A DNA stretch of 39,680 bases from contig JAPKBL010000040.1 of assembly GCA_028823415.1 (NCBI GenBank), forward strand, positions 1-39,680. Reading direction: 5' to 3'. Both the position numbers and the translations under genes were made by a program. The notes under the pieces are model-generated. The model made no database searches, had not been told where the DNA came from, and worked only from the letters and a program-made list of their open reading frames with translations. Of this stretch, positions 1-7,383 are shown piece by piece. Source of the DNA: Mariniblastus sp. GTDB lineage: Bacteria > Planctomycetota > Planctomycetia > Pirellulales > Pirellulaceae. Positions within the stretch are counted from its first letter, which is position 1, and the number at the start of each line of letters is the position of its first letter.

Positions 1-48
1 GCTGGCGAGACGTCTGTCGTGGGCATGAGGCGTCGAGCAGGTTCGCGA

Positions 49-77
49 TTGCATGATAGTGCACAAATGTATAGAAT
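49..77 (+). promoter_or_regulatory. Putative lexA promoter with overlapping inverted repeat
   Basis: A sigma70-like promoter can be read as TTGCAT (49-54), a 17-nt spacer and TAGAAT (72-77), 25 nt before the lexA start codon. An inverted repeat, TGCATGATAGTGCA (50-63), covers the -35 box and the start of the spacer, where a self-repressing LexA would bind. It matches neither the CTGT-N8-ACAG nor the GAAC-N4-GTTC consensus, so its identity as a LexA box is only a guess from position. Confidence 0.4.
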
Positions 78-102
78 TGGGCTGCCCTTCAAGGAATAAG
101 AA

Positions 103-705
103 ATGTTACAAGAGAAGCTAACCAAGCGTCAGCAGACTATTTTCGATTTTATACGCTCCTGTATCGAGGAACGGGGTTACGGCCCAACGATTCGAGATAT
201 TGCTGATGAAATGGGTTTTCGATCGCCTAATGGTGTCATTTGCCATTTGACGGCACTTCAAAAAAAGGGGCTGATCAATCGAACCAACAATCAGTCACGA
301 TCAATTGTGTTGACCGATGAAGTCAATGAAGAACTCAAAGGTTTCCCACTGGCAGGTCGCGTCGCAGCGGGTTCTCTGATGGAGGCCGTGGAGCAGACAG
401 AGCGAATTGATGTTGGTTCGATGTGGCCCAAAAAGGGGACGTATGTGCTCGAGGTCGACGGTGATTCGATGATCGACGCGCAGATTGCCCATGGCGATTA
501 TGTGATTGTCAAACGTCGGCAAACGGCGAACAAAGGTGACATCGTGGTCGCACGCACTTCTGAAGGGGATGCAACTCTAAAATATTGGTTTCCAGAGAAG
601 AACCGAGTTCGTTTGCAGCCCGCCAATAAAACCATGAAACCGATTTACTCTCGCGATGTCAAAGTAATTGGAGTGGTGATTGGTGTTGTGCGAAATCTCC
701 GCTGA
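103..705 (+). CDS. lexA: LexA repressor, SOS response regulator (S24 self-cleaving)
   Basis: This is a full-length LexA of 200 residues. The N-terminal winged helix-turn-helix (about 1-70) binds SOS operators; the C-terminal S24 peptidase domain (about 80-200) cuts itself when stimulated by RecA filaments, which releases DNA-repair genes from repression. Visible key residues are the Ala89-Gly90 cleavage site in GRVAAGS, the catalytic Ser122 in GDSMID and the catalytic Lys160 in ATLKYW. Length and residue spacing match the E. coli protein closely. The ATG at 103 is supported by AAGGA at 91-95. The gene stands alone and converges on an MFS gene. A promoter with an inverted repeat over its -35 region lies just upstream and suggests autoregulation. 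The family assignment is secure. Confidence 0.97.
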   Translation: MLQEKLTKRQQTIFDFIRSCIEERGYGPTIRDIADEMGFRSPNGVICHLTALQKKGLINRTNNQSRSIVLTDEVNEELKGFPLAGRVAAGSLMEAVEQTERIDVGSMWPKKGTYVLEVDGDSMIDAQIAHGDYVIVKRRQTANKGDIVVARTSEGDATLKYWFPEKNRVRLQPANKTMKPIYSRDVKVIGVVIGVVRNLR

Positions 706-767
706 TTCCTAGATTCATTCTTGGTAAATCTACCGATCTGTCCGCGGGCGATGCTTTTCGCGGGCGA

Positions 768-809
768 TTAATTCTGTGCTGTTAATTCTGTGCTGTTAAT
801 TCTGTGCAG
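768..809. repeat. Three tandem copies of a 14-bp repeat at the MFS stop codon
   Basis: The unit TTAATTCTGTGCTG occurs at 768-781 and 782-795; a third copy ending in AG (796-809) contains the last codons and stop of the minus-strand MFS gene. Each unit therefore carries a copy of the gene's 3' end and stop codon. A separate direct repeat, CGCGGGCGAT, occurs at 743-752 and 759-768. This looks like slippage or local duplication just beyond a coding end. Confidence 0.9.
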
Positions 810-2073
810 CTTGGGGACGGTAAAAAAACAAGAGGAATGCCGCGATTAACGAGGCAACTGCGCCGACGAGAATCGGATATTGGGGAGATAGACCCGCTAA
901 TATTCCTCCGCAGAAGCAGAGCAGGGCAGACCCGAGCACGCGGACCGAATGCGAGACACCAAGCATGCGTCCTTGGGCACTCGATGGTGCTGTATCGGAG
1001 AGAAGGGCTGACATGTTGGTCGTCGCTAATGCCATCGCAGCGCCGACGCACGGAAGAATCAGGCATAACCACCACCAATGGTCGGGAAGGATTTCGAGGA
1101 TCAGCAAGCCTGACAGCATGACCGCACATACCGCGGTGATTGCTCGTGGTGTTCGCCCTTTGCCGATGGGTTTAATCAGCAGCCATTGGGTCATTACCAT
1201 CGAAACGCTCGTATAAGACAACAGCCAACCGACGTGGGAAGACGTGAATTCCCATTTTTGTACGAAGTAAACCGGATTGAATTGAAAAACGAAATCGATT
1301 CCAAGGTACAAAAAGAAATTGACGATCAATAATGCACGAAAGGGTGCCAATCGGAAGGCTTCCCCCATTTCGAGAAATCCACGCGTTAAATGGATTCCCT
1401 CTGAATCAGATTGGGCCGGGGAGGAATCGGGAAATCGCCATAGAATTAAGACGGTACATAACACGCAGACCGCCGCGGCGACATAAAAAGGCAGCGAATA
1501 GGATGCCCATGAGAAATAATTCTGATCGGCTAAATGCCCACCGATCACTGGCGCAAAGACGTAGGCGAGGCTACTTGCCATGTAAATTAGTCCAAATCGG
1601 CGTGATTTTTCGGGGCCAACGGAGAAATTTGCAACCTCGGCTTGGGCTAACACCAGCAAGACGCCAACAAAGCCAAGAAAGAACTGTCCCGCAACGATGA
1701 TCCAGAATTGGTCTACCGAAATCGACCAGGCAATGGCCAGATTACCCAGAGCGGTGATGCCCATCGCGGCGGCGAGAACTATTTTTCGACCATATTTATC
1801 CGACATCTGGCCCAGAATGGGCGATCCAAAAAACTCGCCAAGTCGAAAAACCGCCATGGCCACACCCAGTAAAAACGCCCGGGTCGCAGGTGACGTTTCG
1901 GCTGAGAGAACGCCGTGATCCTGTGGATGGAGGAACATCGGCGAAAGAACAGGCGATACGAGTGCGCCGGCGAAAAATCCTAAAAACACGAGGACATAAA
2001 TTAAGCCCATGAGTTTGGTTCCTCGAATAATCGGAGTTGCAAGATCAGACCCGCGTTGGATCGGTTGCGGCAT
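796..2073 (-). CDS. Major facilitator superfamily transporter
   Basis: A polytopic inner-membrane protein of about 425 residues with roughly twelve hydrophobic segments, the standard MFS architecture. The loop between helices 2 and 3 carries the MFS motif A variant GQMSDKYGRK, and the GxLADxxG-like region after helix 6 (VIGGHLADQ) is also present. These features resemble the tetracycline-efflux/DHA1 group of proton-coupled exporters, but the substrate cannot be told from sequence. The longest frame starts at a TTG at 2088; I prefer the ATG five codons in, at 2073, although neither has a good ribosome binding site. The stop codon lies in a 14-bp tandem repeat. An apparent structured leader with an intrinsic terminator lies about 300 nt upstream on the same strand and could control it. 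Confidence 0.88.
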   Translation of the reverse strand: MPQPIQRGSDLATPIIRGTKLMGLIYVLVFLGFFAGALVSPVLSPMFLHPQDHGVLSAETSPATRAFLLGVAMAVFRLGEFFGSPILGQMSDKYGRKIVLAAAMGITALGNLAIAWSISVDQFWIIVAGQFFLGFVGVLLVLAQAEVANFSVGPEKSRRFGLIYMASSLAYVFAPVIGGHLADQNYFSWASYSLPFYVAAAVCVLCTVLILWRFPDSSPAQSDSEGIHLTRGFLEMGEAFRLAPFRALLIVNFFLYLGIDFVFQFNPVYFVQKWEFTSSHVGWLLSYTSVSMVMTQWLLIKPIGKGRTPRAITAVCAVMLSGLLILEILPDHWWWLCLILPCVGAAMALATTNMSALLSDTAPSSAQGRMLGVSHSVRVLGSALLCFCGGILAGLSPQYPILVGAVASLIAAFLLFFYRPQAAQN

Positions 2074-2373
2074 CTTAAGGAATATCAATGGAGACGGCTA
2101 TCAGTTGACAGAGGTAGATTAACAACCATTCAGAATTTGGCTCGTTGAATCCCCAAGATCGCCTAGAGTTAATCGATTCTTACGCGTGGGTGTGATTGTC
2201 TTGAATCGGGCCCATGGGGGGGCGACCTGTCGGCACTGGGTCCATCGTGATCGTTTTCAAATCCGAGAAACTGGGTCAGAGCAAACAAAGAAAACGAGGC
2301 AGGAGTGCAGTGATCCCATCGTTCGGTTCTTGAGATTGCCGCCTCAGTGGTTACCCAAAAACAGAAATCAGCG

Positions 2374-2417
2374 CAAAAAAAACGAAGGGTTTCAGCTCGC
2401 CGCTACTGAAACCCTTC
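2374..2417 (-). terminator. Intrinsic terminator on the minus strand
   Basis: A perfect 12-bp stem (GAAGGGTTTCAG at 2384-2395 and CTGAAACCCTTC at 2406-2417) with a 10-nt loop is followed, reading the minus strand, by a run of eight T (2374-2381 are the complementary bases, next to one C). Read on the plus strand there is no T-run, so it acts only on minus-strand transcripts. No protein gene ends here; it must end a small RNA or act as an attenuator ahead of the MFS gene. Confidence 0.8.
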
Positions 2418-2424
2418 TAAAATT

Positions 2425-2494
2425 GGCTGTCCGATTATGGAATAAATCCGTATCGGAGACCCACAGCCATTAAACTCATCGACAATCGGACAAC
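2425..2494 (-). ncRNA. Candidate structured leader or small RNA upstream of terminator
   Basis: On the minus strand, the segment AATCGGACAGCC (plus positions 2425-2436) can pair in two exclusive ways. One partner is GTTGTCCGATT (2484-2494), giving an 11-bp helix with one G-U pair. The other is the nearer GGCTGT (2463-2468) plus CCGA (2453-2456). An intrinsic terminator follows within about ten bases. Competing helices before a terminator are typical of attenuators and riboswitches. The MFS gene is the next gene on this strand. No known class is recognised, and an independent small RNA is equally possible. Confidence 0.45.
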
Positions 2495-2617
2495 GATTTC
2501 TAAGAAAAAAGAAAAATGGATGCTTAATCCGCTACAACTAGAAAAGTCTATCGTTAAATTAGTAATATCTTGGAGTAAAGCTCCCTTTAAACTCATCAAT
2601 CAAGGTTGGAGCGTTGA

Positions 2618-3841
2618 ATGGTCTCGGACGGATCGTCACAGAATGACTCGGTGGAAACCCCTAGCTCAGTAAATTTCCCTTTTTCAGACCGCAAACCGGC
2701 TAAATTGGCCCTTGAGGACGGCACCGTTTTCGAAGGGTTTGCTTTTGGTGCGATGGGAACCTGCGATGGGGAAGTCGTTTTCAATACTTCGATGACCGGG
2801 TATCAGGAAATTTTGACCGATCCGAGTTACCGGGGCCAAATCATTACCATGACGTACCCAGAAATGGGAAACTACGGCATTAATGAGGAGGATGTAGAGA
2901 GCCGGTGCCCGCATTTATCCGGGTTTATCGTGCGTAATGTGAGTCGAGTCGCGAGCAACTTTCGGTCGTCCTCTAGCCTGCAGGACTATCTCGACAAGCA
3001 CGGCATTGTTGGGATTTCTGATATCGATACCCGCGCTTTGGTTCGTAAGATTCGGAGTGTCGGCGCGCTCAAGGGAGTGATTTCTTCGGTCGAATTAAAT
3101 GATGAACGATTGGTCGAAATGGCCAAGTCGAGCCTAGGACTAGTCGGACGGGACCTCGTAAGTGAAGTTCTGCCTGACCAACCGGTCAATTGGGAAACCC
3201 ACCTCAGTCAGTGGTGGGATACAAGAACCAATGCCCCGGCTCCGGCATCGCCCGATCCGGACGCGCCGCACGTGGTGGCACTGGATTTTGGAATGAAGTG
3301 GAACATTGCCCGCCATCTTTTCAATCAGGGATGTCGGGTGACGGTCCTGCCGGGAACGGCGACCGCGGACGAGGTTCTTGCACTTAACCCGGACGGTATT
3401 TTTCTCTCCAACGGGCCGGGTGACCCAGAGCCGCTTCAATACGCAATCGACACCATTGCCAAACTAATTGGAAAAGCACCTTTGTTTGGTATTTGTCTCG
3501 GGCATCAGTTGTTCGCACTAGCCTGCGGCGCAAAGACCGTAAAGATGAAATTCGGTCACCGTGGTGCCAACCAACCGGTCATGGACAAAAAAACGGGTAA
3601 GGTCGAAATCACTTCTCAAAACCATGGGTTCGTTGTGTCAAAGGACGATTTGCCTTCTGACCTCGAAGTAACTCACACGAACCTTAATGACGATACGATT
3701 GCCGGGCTTAAACACAGTGTTCATCCTGCATTCAGTGTGCAGTATCACCCTGAAGCTTCGGCCGGTCCTCACGACAGTCAATATTTGTTTGGACAGTTCA
3801 AGGCATTGATCGATTCAAACCGTGTCGCTACCGAAGGTTAG
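2618..3841 (+). CDS. carA: Carbamoyl-phosphate synthase small subunit (glutaminase)
   Basis: CarA removes ammonia from glutamine and channels it to CarB for carbamoyl phosphate synthesis, feeding the arginine and pyrimidine pathways in the cytoplasm. The N-terminal CPSase small-subunit domain (about residues 27-160, with FNTSMTGYQEILTDPSY) is followed by a class I glutamine amidotransferase domain (about 217-400). The catalytic triad is visible as Cys293 in GICLGHQ and His377/Glu379 in QYHPEA. At 407 residues it is slightly longer than E. coli CarA because of an N-terminal extension of about 25 residues. GGAG at 2608-2611 supports the ATG at 2618. No carB is adjacent, so the subunits are encoded apart. 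Confidence 0.97.
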   Translation: MVSDGSSQNDSVETPSSVNFPFSDRKPAKLALEDGTVFEGFAFGAMGTCDGEVVFNTSMTGYQEILTDPSYRGQIITMTYPEMGNYGINEEDVESRCPHLSGFIVRNVSRVASNFRSSSSLQDYLDKHGIVGISDIDTRALVRKIRSVGALKGVISSVELNDERLVEMAKSSLGLVGRDLVSEVLPDQPVNWETHLSQWWDTRTNAPAPASPDPDAPHVVALDFGMKWNIARHLFNQGCRVTVLPGTATADEVLALNPDGIFLSNGPGDPEPLQYAIDTIAKLIGKAPLFGICLGHQLFALACGAKTVKMKFGHRGANQPVMDKKTGKVEITSQNHGFVVSKDDLPSDLEVTHTNLNDDTIAGLKHSVHPAFSVQYHPEASAGPHDSQYLFGQFKALIDSNRVATEG

Positions 3842-4054
3842 CCGGTTTGTCTTGTTTTGTGTTGGGGAGCAACCAACTCGGTCATGCAATCGCTGTCGGC
3901 TAAGGTCACATTGAGCCTTGCCGAGCTCTTCGAATCGGTTCAGGGCGATTTCCTAAATTTGACGGTCAAAAATAATTGACGGGAACTAACACAAAGGGAA
4001 TCCAATAATTCCTCTGCGACAAGGCAGTCTTTCGCGAAGAATCTGCGTTTGCTT

Positions 4055-4513
4055 TTACTTAAAAAATTGCTTTACCTGTGGGTCGTTGAGCACCACCAAT
4101 CCCCAAATTCCAAACGGTATTCCCAGAAAGCAGCAAGGCGAAATGCAGGGAATCATGGCAAGGATGGAAGTCGTAAAAGCGAAACCGTAGGACTGCAGTT
4201 TCATCATCTTGATGCATCCAAAGATGATCACTCCACCGCCAACGAGCCCGATTAACCCTTGTGCGATACCTGCGACGCCTTGGCCAATCACTCCAGCGGT
4301 ATCCGGAGTAACGCCTTGGCCTGACGCCGCCATGAAACTAATTCCCAAGATGTTCAGAGCGAGTCCAATGAGTGCGATTAGCATACCGGTAATTGTCGAA
4401 ATAAGCATTCCAATCGCAGGCCCTTTTACCTTATTTGCCGCAGCGAAACGGTCGCCTTGGGGTGGACCAGGACCGCCTGGTCGTTGAGGAGTACTGTAAG
4501 GATTTTGGGACAT
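4055..4513 (-). CDS. Small membrane protein with proline/glycine-rich N-terminus
   Basis: A 152-residue protein of unknown function. The first 28 residues are rich in Pro, Gly, Gln and Asn (PQRPGGPGPPQGD) and probably cytoplasmic. They are followed by three or four hydrophobic segments: about 34-62, 75-100 (Gly-rich, GQGVAGIAQGLIGLVGGG), and 110-140 with CISPCC. The end, FGIWGLVVLNDPQVKQFF, resembles the ending of small membrane proteins that I recall from planctomycetes and related bacteria. It converges on carA and follows the AEC permease gene on the same strand with a 341-nt gap. No ribosome binding site is evident. Confidence 0.75.
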   Translation of the reverse strand: MSQNPYSTPQRPGGPGPPQGDRFAAANKVKGPAIGMLISTITGMLIALIGLALNILGISFMAASGQGVTPDTAGVIGQGVAGIAQGLIGLVGGGVIIFGCIKMMKLQSYGFAFTTSILAMIPCISPCCFLGIPFGIWGLVVLNDPQVKQFFK

Positions 4514-4854
4514 TAGCGTACTACTTTTGGATTTGACCGCTCAATGGAATAATTAAGAACTAACTCTTATTTTGGCAGCTGTTTGGATTGTTGTCAAATT
4601 GAGAGGCGGACGGTTGCGGCCAGGTTTCAATTAGTTTTTGCAACGAATCCATTCGTGGCAAATCTATATCGCGGTGACCTTAAATCTATTCGCTTTTTAT
4701 TTTCACTGTTGGTGTGAAATAAATTATCTGTTTTTGTCCAATGATGTTTTGGCGAATTTGAGGAAGCAGCGTAATCGCGACGGTTTCGATTTGACAAGAT
4801 GAACAGCCAGCACTTAGTCAAATGCAGGAGCATTAACTAAATGCCATCTGTAGA
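4514..4854. other. Intergenic region, no gene seen
   Basis: The region lies between the AEC permease stop and the start of the small membrane protein, both on the minus strand. It should hold the promoter of the latter. A 68-codon minus-strand frame at 4627-4833 has no start context or recognisable features and is not called. Confidence 0.5.
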
Positions 4855-5811
4855 TTAATGTTGAATCCCTAAAAGGCGTAATCCTAACAGCAGCCAAGCC
4901 GGTGTAAGAATTAGGCTAATAATGGATGTGGCCAGGCAGATTTGAACCGCCACACTGGGTTTGCCACCGTAGTGCTTGGCTAAGACAATAGGGAAAATTG
5001 CGGCAGGCATTGCGGCTTCGACAACTAGGACACGCTGTAATTCTTGCGACCCCGTCATCAGCGCTGCGACGGCAATGAATGCGAGGGGCATGATGGCGAA
5101 TCGAACTAAAAGTGACCCCAAAATTATTTTTGGTTGGAGCTGGAGTTTATGACTCGAAATAGCGCTGGCGAGTGTTGCTCCAACCAGAACAAGACTAATT
5201 GGGATCGTGCAATTCCCGAGATCTTGAGCAGCTTTATCAACAACCGAGGGTATCCAATGATGCAATCCGGTGAAATTCAACAGTAGGCCAGCGACGATCG
5301 CAATGGTTGGCCCATTGATTAGGCGCTTCAAAGCCCCATTGGCGGTGCCGCTTAGCATGACAATACAAACTGTCCACATCGCCAACTCAAGCCCAAGGTT
5401 GTGAACAAACAGGACTCCCAGAGTTTGGTCTGGAAAGTCTGGAAAGAGGGCTGCAATTAATGGAATTGGGATGAAGCCGTAATTCTGAAGGGCTGTGGAA
5501 ACTGAAAAGGTGTTGAGCCCATCTTCTTTCTTAATTTTGAATCCGACGCCAACCAAACGTGACACAAGCAGTCCCGTTAAAGTCAGTAGGAAACCGGCGG
5601 ACAAGGCAGTCAAAACAATCGACAGCTGTTGGAGGCTCTGATTCCCAGGAATCTTGGTAAGAATGAAGCATGGATAAAGAACATTGACCACTAGTCGAAC
5701 AATGCTTTTTTCGGCTTCGTCAGTGATGACACCAAGTTGCCGGATCAAATAGCCAACACCGACCATTAAAAAAACAGGTAAGGTGTGCAGAAGGATTTCG
5801 AGAAAATTCAT
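4855..5811 (-). CDS. AEC family (auxin efflux carrier-like) permease
   Basis: A 318-residue integral membrane protein with about ten hydrophobic segments arranged as two inverted halves of five, the fold of the AEC/Mem_trans family (PF03547). The first segment, FLEILLHTLPVFLMVGVGYLIRQLG, and the broken-helix region with Asn/Pro-rich turns (LVVNVLYPCFILTKI and later VLVVEAAMPAAIFPIVLAKHYGG) are typical; the family's conserved AMP-A-N-type motif appears here as AAMPAAIFPIVLA. Bacterial members carry malate, malonate or other organic anions; the substrate here is unknown. The gene appears monocistronic. Confidence 0.88.
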   Translation of the reverse strand: MNFLEILLHTLPVFLMVGVGYLIRQLGVITDEAEKSIVRLVVNVLYPCFILTKIPGNQSLQQLSIVLTALSAGFLLTLTGLLVSRLVGVGFKIKKEDGLNTFSVSTALQNYGFIPIPLIAALFPDFPDQTLGVLFVHNLGLELAMWTVCIVMLSGTANGALKRLINGPTIAIVAGLLLNFTGLHHWIPSVVDKAAQDLGNCTIPISLVLVGATLASAISSHKLQLQPKIILGSLLVRFAIMPLAFIAVAALMTGSQELQRVLVVEAAMPAAIFPIVLAKHYGGKPSVAVQICLATSIISLILTPAWLLLGLRLLGIQH

Positions 5812-6147
5812 AAACGGTTGAGGCTCATTACGAACTGGATTGGCTGTGACAATTGGTGCCAGGCCAACGAACGAGCATCGGAATCCAGCACATCTGCCGA
5901 CTCGGCCACATTCGCATGGGGTTGCGACAACATTATCGAGTAATTGGAGGTCTTGTCGAGAGCCGCGAAAACACAGTCTTTTTTAATGGTCGGATTTTAT
6001 CCGCCGGTTCAACCAACTTACCGCGACATCGAGAACCGCAATTCAGCCGGTTCCAAAACCTGTCACTCAATCCGAGACAGTAATTCTGGTGACTAACGTC
6101 CAATGTTCGGTAAATACCGGGAGTCAGTAGGATGGAAGAGGATTTCG
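5812..6147. other. Intergenic region, no gene seen
   Basis: A 336-nt stretch upstream of the AEC permease and downstream of the EEP-family gene, both on the minus strand. I found no hairpin terminator, strong promoter or credible ORF; a 76-codon plus-strand frame at 5853-6083 shows no protein-like features. Confidence 0.5.
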
Positions 6148-7038
6148 TTAATTGGCTGAAAGACGAACTTCTGCCATGACAGGGGAGTGATCGGACGGAT
6201 AACGCCCATCGCGGTTGGTTCGAATGATCGAAGCACTGACTACCTCTACATCTGGCTGAACAAAAACGTAGTCGATTTTTTTGCCGTCTGCCCGGCCTTC
6301 GAATCCACCGCCGGTACCAACCAGTTTCTCTTTGGGATGCAGTTGTCGAAAAGTATCGACGAGGGTGATTGGACCGTTGAGCGAACCTGTGTTTTTATTT
6401 TTAAGGTAGAGAATTACCGGATTGTTCTCATCAGCATTGAAGTCACCCGTAACCAAGAATGGATTTTCGTGCGTCCGGTTTTTAATCCGCTGTGCGATGA
6501 GTTGCGATGATTTCACCCGGGCGTTTTGGGATTGATGGTCGAAATGAGTGTTGTAGACATAAAAACAACGATTGGTGTTTTTATCCTCTAGGCGAACCCA
6601 TGTGCAGATTCGTAGATAGCGGTTGCCCCATTGCCGAGACTTGACCTCGGGTGTGTCGGACAACCAGAACGTACCTGAATCCAACGCCCTGAACCGACTG
6701 CTGCGGTAAAGAATCGCCGAGTATTCACCCTGCTCACCCCCATCCCGACCTTCGCCAACTTCCTCAAACTCTGGCAGGTGTTTACGGAGATCGTCCAGTT
6801 GGAATCGAAAAGCCTCCTGCAAACCAATGACATCAAGTTTTGCGTCACGAATGACATCTGCAGCGAATTCTCTTCGGTGCTCCCAACTGTTATCACCATC
6901 ATTGGCCTTTCCGTTCCGAATATTAAAACTCATCACGCGAAGACTCGTCGGACTGGAAGCTTTTTGTTGGGAGAAGCTCTCTCCTGAGTCGCCAGTCATG
7001 ACAGCGATGAAAAACACAACACGGAAGATGATTTTCAT
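6148..7038 (-). CDS. Secreted endonuclease/exonuclease/phosphatase family protein
   Basis: A metal-dependent phosphodiesterase/phosphatase of the DNase I-like (EEP) superfamily, about 296 residues. Using the ATG at 7038, which follows GGGAG by four bases, it starts with MKIIFRVVFFIAVMTGDS, a signal peptide, so the enzyme is probably periplasmic or extracellular. EEP motifs are in order: RVMSFNIRNG, VIGLQEAF (metal-binding Glu), YNTHFDHQS, LVTGDFNAD (catalytic Asp/Asn), IDYVFVQ and a terminal SDHSPVMAEV (catalytic His). Exported members in planctomycetes and Bacteroidetes are usually annotated only as EEP family; the substrate could be nucleic acid, phospholipid or an inositol phosphate. The longer frame up to 7113 would place 25 atypical residues before the signal peptide. 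Confidence 0.9.
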   Translation of the reverse strand: MKIIFRVVFFIAVMTGDSGESFSQQKASSPTSLRVMSFNIRNGKANDGDNSWEHRREFAADVIRDAKLDVIGLQEAFRFQLDDLRKHLPEFEEVGEGRDGGEQGEYSAILYRSSRFRALDSGTFWLSDTPEVKSRQWGNRYLRICTWVRLEDKNTNRCFYVYNTHFDHQSQNARVKSSQLIAQRIKNRTHENPFLVTGDFNADENNPVILYLKNKNTGSLNGPITLVDTFRQLHPKEKLVGTGGGFEGRADGKKIDYVFVQPDVEVVSASIIRTNRDGRYPSDHSPVMAEVRLSAN

Positions 7039-7383
7039 GCAGCTCCCAGCAAAAGTCTGGCGAACTACTGGTTGGGTTGAAACAATACACTCCGGCGGCA
7101 ATATCATGATCATGTGATGCCGTTCATTTTCAATGACAGTTGTTGATTAAGCTGAAACACAAGGAATCACAAATGGATTCCAATTTTCGAAGGGACGCCT
7201 TGCCGACAATGAAAACTGGGCAAGCACTCATCTCGAACGGTCAAGGTTCAAGTAACGGACTAAGAAATTCGTCTCATTTCGATGCCCCAAGTCTTCGTTG
7301 AATGCAGCCCTGTTTGTCGCATTCAATTTAATTATAAACCCAATGAGCCAATTTCATTTAATACCATTTTGAGGTCTCAAGCA
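7039..7383. other. Intergenic region with a short palindrome
   Basis: A 345-nt stretch between the EEP gene and the Tat oxidoreductase gene, both on the minus strand. It contains a perfect 10-bp palindrome, CATGATCATG (7105-7114), about 70 nt upstream of the EEP start. It could be an operator but has no second copy in the window. No gene is seen. Confidence 0.4.

Larger units (their letters stand above)
2089..2617. other. Intergenic region between divergent MFS and carA genes
   Basis: A 529-nt stretch with no convincing protein gene. It contains the structured minus-strand element at 2374-2494 (listed separately) and must hold the carA promoter, which I could not place. The motif TTAAACTCATC is repeated at about 2470 and 2588, the second copy just before the carA ribosome binding site. 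A 95-codon plus-strand frame at 2186-2473 lacks homology features and runs through the hairpins, so I do not call it. Confidence 0.6.

Noticed and set aside
2186..2473. 95-codon plus-strand frame upstream of carA
   Set aside because: It runs through the perfect terminator hairpin and paired segments, has no ribosome binding site and no recognisable features.
3958..3970. Palindrome TTTGACGGTCAAA after carA
   Set aside because: It sits between two convergent gene ends, is too short for a terminator, has no T-run and has no second copy that would suggest an operator.
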